Positions 1 to 4,300 of a stretch of DNA of 6,604 nucleotides are shown piece by piece. This DNA comes from an uncultured Clostridia bacterium (GTDB taxonomy: Bacteria; Bacillota; Clostridia; RGIG6154): NCBI GenBank assembly GCA_934446135.1, contig CAKSDT010000095.1:1-6604 (forward strand), written 5' to 3'. Position 1 is the first letter of the stretch. Each line of letters begins with the position of its first letter. The notes under the pieces were generated by a model. That model was not told where the DNA came from. It saw only the letters and a list, made by a program, of their open reading frames with translations, and ran no database searches. The translations under genes were made by a program, and so were the position numbers.

Positions 1-8
1 CTCTTTAT

Positions 9-560
9 TTAATTTGGCTTGTCCGTTTCAGCGCGTCCGCTTTTTGTTTTTGTTCTCCCTATGGAACATAAACCTTGAACAAGGATTTTACGTTCCTTCG
101 TCTTTGGAGATTCGCCAAAAGTATACCTCGTTTTTAGTACAAGAAAAGATTTTTCTTGATTTGGATTGGTTAAAACATAGTCGTTATGTAAAATATTGAT
201 AGCGGAAACGGCATTATTATTTCCTTTATCGACTTTAACGTTAATCATAAAGAAAACATTTTTATATTTTACACAACAATCATAACTGGTAGTTTGCGTT
301 CCGTGGCTTTCTATTCTTTTTATACGTATATCGTCTTTATTATTGTGTGATTGAGTATATGTTTCCAGTTTAGAAACAATAAATTCTTCCATAATAAAGC
401 CCGTTGCCGTCGAAGATTCAATACAGTTGTTCTTGTTTTGCAAAAGATTATATTCCTCTAATCTCAAAAGAAGTTCATTTCCATAAACTTTGAAGATTTC
501 ATTAAGATATGAAACTACTTTTTCTTTAACAAACTTTATTTTTTCATAATAGGTATTCAT
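9..560 (-). CDS. Putative restriction-endonuclease-like protein, 183 aa, possibly C-terminally shortened
   Basis: I do not recognise this protein with certainty. Seen: an N-terminal helical, charged region (about residues 1-48), a segment with STATGF and MEEF (50-60), then SYDCC (92-96, Asp94) and MINVKVDK (105-112, Asn107-x-Lys109), followed by a hydrophobic and basic stretch. An acidic helix residue (Glu58/Glu59), an Asp ending one strand and an x-x-K on the next strand is the order of a PD-(D/E)xK nuclease core, but the usual second acidic residue would here be Asn107. Type II restriction enzymes are often about 200-300 residues, so 183 is short. The tail after about residue 166 is polar and lacks a clear fold, so a C-terminal truncation or frameshift is possible. 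The start is supported by GTGAGG 8 bases upstream and a good promoter. No cognate methylase lies next to it on this strand in the window. Function is inferred; confidence that it is a real gene is much higher than for the role. Confidence 0.6.
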   Translation of the reverse strand: MNTYYEKIKFVKEKVVSYLNEIFKVYGNELLLRLEEYNLLQNKNNCIESSTATGFIMEEFIVSKLETYTQSHNNKDDIRIKRIESHGTQTTSYDCCVKYKNVFFMINVKVDKGNNNAVSAINILHNDYVLTNPNQEKSFLVLKTRYTFGESPKTKERKILVQGLCSIGRTKTKSGRAETDKPN

Positions 561-568
561 ATTATTAT

Positions 569-574
569 CCTCAC
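569..574 (-). promoter_or_regulatory. Ribosome binding site of the 9-560 gene
   Basis: On the minus strand GTGAGG stands 8 bases before the ATG at 560. This fixes the start of the 183-residue protein at its first Met. Confidence 0.6.
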
Positions 575-583
575 TTCCGATAA

Positions 584-612
584 ATTATATCATAAACCTA
601 CAAAAATTTCAA
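584..612 (-). promoter_or_regulatory. Sigma-A type promoter of the 9-560 gene
   Basis: On the minus strand, TTGAAA (612-607) and a perfect TATAAT (589-584) are separated by 17 bases. Transcription would start about ten bases before the ribosome site, giving a short leader. The 8-base palindrome CTATATAG (615-622) lies just upstream of the -35 box and could be a regulator site, but that is speculative. The promoter lies downstream of the recombinase terminator, so the nuclease-like gene appears to be independently transcribed. Confidence 0.65.
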
Positions 613-725
613 TCCTATATAGTCAGTATAAAACGATTATTTTAGAAAAATCGGCAAATGGCACTTTGGCGGGTGCTTGATGAAACATAATTTTATGGAG
701 GTGCATAACAGATTACTTAGGTACG

Positions 726-764
726 AAAAAAGTGTATGCACAAATAGAACATACACTCTTTTTT
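726..764. terminator. Bidirectional intrinsic terminator after the recombinase gene
   Basis: AGTGTATG (731-738) pairs perfectly with CATACACT (750-757) around an 11-base loop. A run of six T follows on the plus strand (759-764) and a run of A precedes on the left (726-731), so the hairpin has a U-tract read in either direction. For the recombinase, whose stop codon is at 768-770, the structure begins within a few bases of the stop. It should keep recombinase transcription out of the 9-560 gene. Confidence 0.75.
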
Positions 765-767
765 GTC

Positions 768-2414
768 TTATGGCTTTTGCGGACTATTTTTAAGTTTATG
801 ACGCAGGACTGAGGCTATATCGACCTTGTAGACAATATTTATCTCTCTGTCTTTTCCTGTTGCACTCGGAGTGCCGCCGATAATAATACGGTCAATAAGT
901 TCATAACACATCTCTCGTGTAAGTTCGGGTGCATCGAAATACTTTTTCATTGCTCGTATAAAATCATCGGCATTTTTTTGCGTTGTTTCAGTCTCGACTA
1001 TTTTTTCTTCGAGAATTCTAATTTCTTCTGTAATTTTCTTCTTTTCTGCTGAGTATTTCTCGATAAACCCGATACAAATATCTTCTGGGATTTTGCCTTT
1101 AACTCTGTCTTCGTATGCGGTTTGAATAAGCATAGTCAATTCTTCAGTGCGCTTTTGCTTGACCTGCAATTCTTTCTTGACTTTCTTTATTGCTGCGGCT
1201 GCAAGTTCGGCATTGTGACGAACAAATTCTTCGCGGATAGCCTTTTCGTCGAGAACTATGCGTTTTGCCATCTCGCGTATATCTTCGAGCACTATTTCGG
1301 TTAATATTTTTGCCGATATATAATGCGAAAAGCAATACAGTTTCCCGTATCGTATATTATAACCGCAATCAAAATAGAAGCGATGTTTTGTCGAGTTTTT
1401 TCTATGTGAAGTGCATAGTTTCATCTTACTCCCACAGTCTGCGCAAAACAGAAAACCGGAAAGCGGATGCGTAAAACCTAATTTTGTTGTTCTGCCTATG
1501 GCAACAGATTTTTTTCGTTCTTGTGCTTTATCCCAAAGTTCTTGTGAAATAATAGGCTCGTGGTTGTTATATACGATCTCCCACTCGCTTTCGTCTTTCT
1601 TGTATCGTTTATGATTTTTGTAGGAAACGGTAGAACAGCACAGTTGCGGAAGATGTCCTAAATATATTATCTTCTGTAACATTTCCCTTATTGTTACCGG
1701 AGACCAAAATCCCATTATGTTTTTATTTGGCTTTAACCCCTTTTGATAATAGGCATAGACGGCAGGAGATGGGATTCCTTCTTTAGTCAATATTTCGCAT
1801 ATCTTTCTCGGAGTTATTCCCGAAGCGTACATCTCAAAGATTCGTCTAACGACTGCGGCGGCTTCTTCGTCAATAGTAGGTGTACGTTTTTTATCCGTCC
1901 CCATTTTATATCCGTAAGCCGCTTTTTTGGCAATGTAAACGCCTTCTTTGGCTTTTTCTCGTCTGATGGCACGAATTTTCTTGCTTGTATTTGCTGCGTG
2001 CCATTCGTTAAAAACGTTCATAATCGGCATCATTTCCATTGTGCCGCTGTCGCGGTTTTCCGTATCGACGTTATCTTGAATAGCGATAAACCTTATCCCG
2101 AAAGCGGGAAAAACGTAGTCGATATATTGGCCGACTTCTATGTAGTTTCTGCCGAAACGAGATAGGTCTTTGACGATAATCGTATTTATAACTCCCGTTT
2201 TGGCGTCGTCTAAAAGTCGTTGCACCTGTGGTCTGTCAAAGGTCGTTCCCGAAATACCGTCGTCAATATACTCGTCGTGGATTTCAAAGCCGTGTTCTTC
2301 GGCATATTTGCGAAGTATCGTTCTTTGGTTATCGATAGAAGCCGACTCGCCTTGGCGTTCGTCCTCTTGGGAAAGTCTGAAATACAATCCTGCGATATAC
2401 TTTTTCTGTTTCAT
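768..2414 (-). CDS. Large serine recombinase (resolvase/integrase family, DUF4368-type C-terminus)
   Basis: Catalyses site-specific DNA recombination (excision/integration) through a 5' phosphoserine intermediate; it acts on att sites of a mobile element. Domains in order, numbering from the start chosen here: an N-terminal resolvase catalytic domain (about 6-155) with YFRLS containing nucleophile Ser15 and DLSRFGR (83-89); a recombinase DNA-binding domain (about 165-302); a zinc ribbon with Cys324, Cys327, Cys350 and Cys361; a long charged coiled coil (about 397-482); and a DUF4368-like end. All main parts are present, so it looks intact at 548 residues. Start choice: AGGAG ends directly before the ATG at 2423 (no spacer) but lies 9 bases before the ATG at 2414, which favours 2414. 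The 2423 start would give 551 residues and an ATGA overlap with the upstream gene. Such recombinases are typical of clostridial transposons and integrative elements. The terminator lies immediately after the stop. Confidence 0.93.
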   Translation of the reverse strand: MKQKKYIAGLYFRLSQEDERQGESASIDNQRTILRKYAEEHGFEIHDEYIDDGISGTTFDRPQVQRLLDDAKTGVINTIIVKDLSRFGRNYIEVGQYIDYVFPAFGIRFIAIQDNVDTENRDSGTMEMMPIMNVFNEWHAANTSKKIRAIRREKAKEGVYIAKKAAYGYKMGTDKKRTPTIDEEAAAVVRRIFEMYASGITPRKICEILTKEGIPSPAVYAYYQKGLKPNKNIMGFWSPVTIREMLQKIIYLGHLPQLCCSTVSYKNHKRYKKDESEWEIVYNNHEPIISQELWDKAQERKKSVAIGRTTKLGFTHPLSGFLFCADCGSKMKLCTSHRKNSTKHRFYFDCGYNIRYGKLYCFSHYISAKILTEIVLEDIREMAKRIVLDEKAIREEFVRHNAELAAAAIKKVKKELQVKQKRTEELTMLIQTAYEDRVKGKIPEDICIGFIEKYSAEKKKITEEIRILEEKIVETETTQKNADDFIRAMKKYFDAPELTREMCYELIDRIIIGGTPSATGKDREINIVYKVDIASVLRHKLKNSPQKP

Positions 2415-2419
2415 ACCGT

Positions 2420-2626
2420 TCATCTCCTGCTTTTGTAATAGTTGTCCGACGCAAATTTCTTCATAGAGGTTTCAAAATCTTGCCCGCCTTTGAATACTCC
2501 GCGAACAAAATACGTTTTGCCACCGATAATTTTGCGTTTGCCGATAGCGGGCGAAAACACATAGTAGTTTTCCGCACAGTTTTCGACTTCGCTTACGATT
2601 TCTTGACGATTGATTGATTTTTCCAT
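2420..2626 (-). CDS. Small basic protein upstream of the recombinase, possibly TnpW-like
   Basis: A 68-residue protein of unknown function. Its N-terminus is acidic and helical (about 1-20). It is followed by a compact basic core with GKRKIIGGKTYFVRGVF (29-45), which looks like two beta strands joined by a Gly-Gly turn, and a Lys/Arg-rich tail ending in KSRR. Small proteins with a basic K-x-GGKTY-type core encoded just before clostridial serine recombinases include the TnpW family of Tn4451-like transposons. The resemblance here is by pattern only, so the name is tentative. It has a strong AAAGGAG ribosome site 10 bases upstream (2637-2643). Its TGA overlaps the first possible ATG of the recombinase, so the two are almost certainly co-transcribed and translationally coupled. 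It might act as an accessory or control factor for the recombinase; that role is inferred from position. Confidence 0.7.
   Translation of the reverse strand: MEKSINRQEIVSEVENCAENYYVFSPAIGKRKIIGGKTYFVRGVFKGGQDFETSMKKFASDNYYKSRR
2424..2428 (-). promoter_or_regulatory. Ribosome binding site that decides the recombinase start
   Basis: AGGAG on the minus strand lies inside the last codons of the upstream small gene. It touches the ATG at 2423 but is 9 bases from the ATG at 2414, so the second Met is the better start. Confidence 0.5.
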
Positions 2627-2636
2627 ACTGATTTAA

Positions 2637-2643
2637 CTCCTTT
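2637..2643 (-). promoter_or_regulatory. Ribosome binding site of the small pre-recombinase gene
   Basis: AAAGGAG on the minus strand, 10 bases before the ATG at 2626. A strong match to the 16S anti-Shine-Dalgarno sequence. Confidence 0.65.
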
Positions 2644-2745
2644 AACTTTTTTTTGTCTTTCGACGGAAACCGAACAATCCGAGAACGGCGAAGCCGTCAA
2701 GGAAAAAGAAAAAAATATTGGATGCTGTCTGTTTCTTAAAAGTTT

Positions 2746-2835
2746 TCACAATAATTTCTTCCCTTTACGGCTGCGACGGGCCTCGGATAGGCTTTCCGCA
2801 AGAAAGAAAAAACGTCTTGTTTCTTTCTTGTCCAT
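2746..2835 (-). CDS. Short candidate reading frame (29 aa) or 3' remnant of a gene
   Basis: From the ATG at 2835 the minus strand reads a 29-residue peptide with MDKKETRRFFFLAES at its start and a Lys/Arg-rich end. The frame stays open upstream of the Met to a TAA at 2926-2928, 59 codons in all, and that part also looks protein-like (for example RKELATLTRNL just before the Met). The composition, an amphipathic helix with a basic tail, is more gene-like than usual for chance frames. No ribosome site precedes the ATG, however, so it may be the 3' end of a broken gene rather than an expressed peptide. The 2799-2830 hairpin falls inside it. If expressed, it would be the first gene of the recombinase transcript. 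I do not recognise a family. Confidence 0.3.
   Translation of the reverse strand: MDKKETRRFFFLAESLSEARRSRKGKKLL
2799..2830. repeat. Perfect 11-bp inverted repeat (hairpin)
   Basis: CAAGAAAGAAA (2799-2809) and TTTCTTTCTTG (2820-2830) are exact reverse complements around a 10-base loop. There is no T-run after it on either strand, so it is not a standard terminator. It lies in the proposed leader of the recombinase unit and inside the short frame 2746-2835. It could be a leader structure or a protein-binding dyad. Confidence 0.5.
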
Positions 2836-2852
2836 AAGATTACGAGTTAAAG

Positions 2853-2869
2853 TCGCAAGTTCTTTGCGA
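2853..2869. repeat. Dyad TCGCAA-N5-TTGCGA
   Basis: Perfect 6-bp arms with a 5-base centre, the size of a dimer-binding operator. It lies downstream of the proposed minus-strand promoter. It might bind a regulator or be half of a recombinase site; nothing in the window distinguishes these. Confidence 0.4.
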
Positions 2870-2916
2870 GTTTGAAAAAATAATTGCGGTAAAATCAAAA
2901 AATAAAGAATTTGCAG

Positions 2917-2944
2917 TTTATATGCTTAAAGAATCTATTGACAA
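2917..2944 (-). promoter_or_regulatory. Candidate minus-strand promoter of the recombinase unit
   Basis: On the minus strand TTGTCA (2944-2939) and TATAAA (2922-2917) are separated by 16 bases, each one base off consensus. It points at the short frame, the small basic protein and the recombinase, and would give a leader of about 280 bases before the ATG at 2626. Its -35 box occupies nearly the same bases as the -35 box of the plus-strand promoter. I found no better promoter for the recombinase unit, though the region is AT-rich and chance matches are possible. Confidence 0.45.
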
Positions 2945-2966
2945 GCTCAACGAAAACGTTTATAAT
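2938..2966 (+). promoter_or_regulatory. Consensus sigma-A promoter of the restriction-modification operon
   Basis: TTGACA (2938-2943), a 17-base spacer and TATAAT (2961-2966): a perfect match in both boxes and in spacing. Transcription should start near 2973 and give a leader of about 35 bases before the HTH gene. Such a strong promoter before a toxic nuclease operon would be expected to need repression; two dyads overlap it (2949-2960 and 2965-2981). Confidence 0.85.
2949..2960. promoter_or_regulatory. Small dyad AACG-N4-CGTT in the promoter spacer
   Basis: Two 4-bp arms around AAAA sit between the -35 and -10 boxes of the operon promoter. It is short and could be chance, but its position suits a repressor site. 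Confidence 0.25.
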
Positions 2967-2981
2967 ATTGTTATTCAATAT
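2965..2981. promoter_or_regulatory. Candidate operator ATATTG-N5-CAATAT over the -10 box and start site
   Basis: Perfect 6-bp arms with a 5-base centre begin within the -10 box and cover the predicted start point. A second copy of the half-sites, TATTG (2990-2994) and CAATA (3005-3009), with a wider 10-base gap, runs into the HTH start codon. A dimeric XRE-type protein bound here would block RNA polymerase, so autoregulation by the 67-residue HTH protein is the simplest reading. Confidence 0.45.
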
Positions 2982-3008
2982 GTGCTTTTTATTGGAATGT
3001 AATGCAAT

Positions 3009-3212
3009 ATGAAAAATCAAATTAGTATATCTGAACAAATAAAAATCTTATGTGTGATGACAAATATCAGCATGGCTGAACTAGCACGAAGAATTGGATT
3101 ATCTCCTCAAAGTATGAGCGCTAGACTTAAAAGAGAAAGTTTTTCAATTAGAGAACTTGAAATAATAGCAGATGCTGTTGGTGCAACATTCTCAAGAAAG
3201 TTTATTCTGTAG
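3009..3212 (+). CDS. Small XRE/Cro-type helix-turn-helix protein, likely controller of the restriction-modification operon
   Basis: A 67-residue single-domain DNA-binding protein. After a short leader, residues about 6-58 form the usual five-helix XRE fold. The HTH is SMAELARRIGLSPQSMSARL (21-40), followed by SIRELEIIADAVGATF, typical of Cro/C1-like domains. There is no extra domain, membrane segment or enzyme motif. The size fits controller (C) proteins of restriction-modification systems as well as small phage-type repressors. The start is fixed by an in-frame TAA at 3000-3002; the only Shine-Dalgarno-like bases (GGA at 2994-2996) are weak, so it may be translated poorly. It is the first gene of the operon, 20 bases before M1, and its own promoter carries dyads suited to it. 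Role as repressor or activator is inferred. Confidence 0.85.
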   Translation: MKNQISISEQIKILCVMTNISMAELARRIGLSPQSMSARLKRESFSIRELEIIADAVGATFSRKFIL

Positions 3213-3215
3213 AAT

Positions 3216-3222
3216 GGAGAAG
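3216..3222 (+). promoter_or_regulatory. Ribosome binding site of the first methyltransferase
   Basis: GGAGAAG ends 10 bases before the ATG at 3233. It is clearly stronger than the site before the HTH gene, so M1 should be translated well from the start, as protection before restriction requires. Confidence 0.6.
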
Positions 3223-3232
3223 AAATATAAAT

Positions 3233-4300
3233 ATGCCTATATTTGAATTGGGAGAATTATTTTGTGGTCCCGGCGGTTTGGCATGGGGAGCAATGCATGC
3301 CAACATAAACAACCCCGAATACAAAATTATTCATAAATGGTCAAACGATTATGATTACGATACGTGTCGCACTTATATTCGTAATATTTGCCCTAAAAAG
3401 CAAGACACGGTAATATGTAGCGATGTCCGCAAACTTGATTTATCTACTTTACCTAAAATAGATGCACTTGCTTTTGGTTTTCCTTGTAATGACTTTTCTG
3501 TTGTGGGAGAGCAAAAGGGATTCGATGGAAAATATGGGCCGCTATATAATTACGGCATTTCAATTCTCAAAAGCCATCGTCCGCAATGGTTTCTTGCTGA
3601 AAATGTTGGTGGACTTAGAAGCGCAAATGAAGGAAAGGCTTTTGGGAAAATTCTTGCCGATATGAAACAATCAGGATATAGAGTTTATCCAAACTTGTAT
3701 TGTTTTGAAAAATACGGGATACCACAAGCAAGGCATCGAGTGATTATTGTGGGAATCCGTGACGATTTGCCATTCGAATTCAAAATACCCAGCTTTGCGC
3801 CTTATTCAGGGATCGACAATTCCTGCCGCAATGCTATCGATAATCCACCTATTCCGCAAAATGCTCCAAATAACGAGCGAACTAAGCAATCTACGACTGT
3901 TGTTGAGCGATTAAAATACATTAAACCAGGTCAAAACGCATTCAATGCAGAACTTCCCCCTGAATTGCAATTGAATGTGCGTGGAGCAAAAATCAGTCAA
4001 ATATATAAAAGATTGGATCCCGATAAGCCTGCCTATACCGTTACAGGTTCTGGCGGCGGTGGAACACATATTTATCATTGGGATGAACCTAGAGCTTTAA
4101 CAAATAGAGAAAGAGCCAGGCTACAAACATTCCCAGATGATTATATTTTTGAGGGAACAAAAGAATCTGTTCGCAAGCAAATAGGTATGGCAGTTCCATG
4201 CTTGGGTGCAAAAATAATATTTGAATCCATTCTAAAAACATTTGCTGGCATAGAATACGAAAGTATGGAGGCATCTTTAAAAGACGAGATTGAACTATGA
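3233..4300 (+). CDS. DNA (cytosine-5) methyltransferase, M1 of the restriction-modification system
   Basis: Transfers a methyl group from S-adenosylmethionine to carbon 5 of cytosine in the recognition site, protecting host DNA from the partner nuclease. The 355 residues carry the conserved C5 motifs in order: motif I ELFCGPGGLAWG (8-19, cofactor loop); motif IV GFPCNDFS (82-89) with catalytic Cys85; motif VI ENV (124-126); motif VIII QARHR (165-169); a target-recognition region of roughly 175-255; motif IX with NRERARLQTFPD (291-302); and motif X QIGMAVPCLGAK (316-327). All catalytic elements are present, so it should be active. PCNDFS in place of the common PCQxFS, and MAVPC in place of NAVPP, are mild departures. 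Length is normal for a bacterial C5 enzyme. It starts 20 bases after the HTH gene and ends in an ATGA overlap with the nuclease. Confidence 0.95.
   Translation: MPIFELGELFCGPGGLAWGAMHANINNPEYKIIHKWSNDYDYDTCRTYIRNICPKKQDTVICSDVRKLDLSTLPKIDALAFGFPCNDFSVVGEQKGFDGKYGPLYNYGISILKSHRPQWFLAENVGGLRSANEGKAFGKILADMKQSGYRVYPNLYCFEKYGIPQARHRVIIVGIRDDLPFEFKIPSFAPYSGIDNSCRNAIDNPPIPQNAPNNERTKQSTTVVERLKYIKPGQNAFNAELPPELQLNVRGAKISQIYKRLDPDKPAYTVTGSGGGGTHIYHWDEPRALTNRERARLQTFPDDYIFEGTKESVRKQIGMAVPCLGAKIIFESILKTFAGIEYESMEASLKDEIEL

Larger units (their letters stand above)
2627..3008. other. Control region between the recombinase unit and the restriction-modification operon (about 380 bases)
   Basis: No long gene is present. 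On the minus strand it could be a structured leader of roughly 280 bases for the recombinase unit. It contains ACGGC-GAA-GCCGT (2685-2697), GCCT-N5-AGGC (2780-2792), an 11-bp perfect hairpin (2799-2830) and the dyad TCGCAA-N5-TTGCGA (2853-2869). Its right part carries the plus-strand operon promoter and dyads around that start site. Short reading frames exist on both strands (see separate entries). One end of the recombinase element may also lie here, but I cannot place an att site. Confidence 0.5.

Noticed and set aside
680..793. A 37-codon plus-strand frame starting MKHNFMEVHNRLL
   Set aside because: It runs through the terminator hairpin and into the antisense of the recombinase end, and has no convincing ribosome site; most likely chance.
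1743..2165. A 140-codon plus-strand open frame inside the recombinase gene
   Set aside because: It is antisense to the conserved catalytic and recombinase domains of an intact serine recombinase and has no start signals of its own.
2662..2698. GACGG...CCGTC and ACGGC-GAA-GCCGT as a terminator or attenuator
   Set aside because: On the minus strand the hairpin is followed by a run of A rather than T, and on the plus strand no T-run follows, so it does not fit an intrinsic terminator; kept only as part of the leader description.
710..2843. AGATTAC repeated at 710-716 and 2837-2843 as a possible att core bounding the recombinase module
   Set aside because: A 7-base match between two AT-rich stretches of a few hundred bases is expected several times by chance, and the flanks do not align well enough to call an att site.
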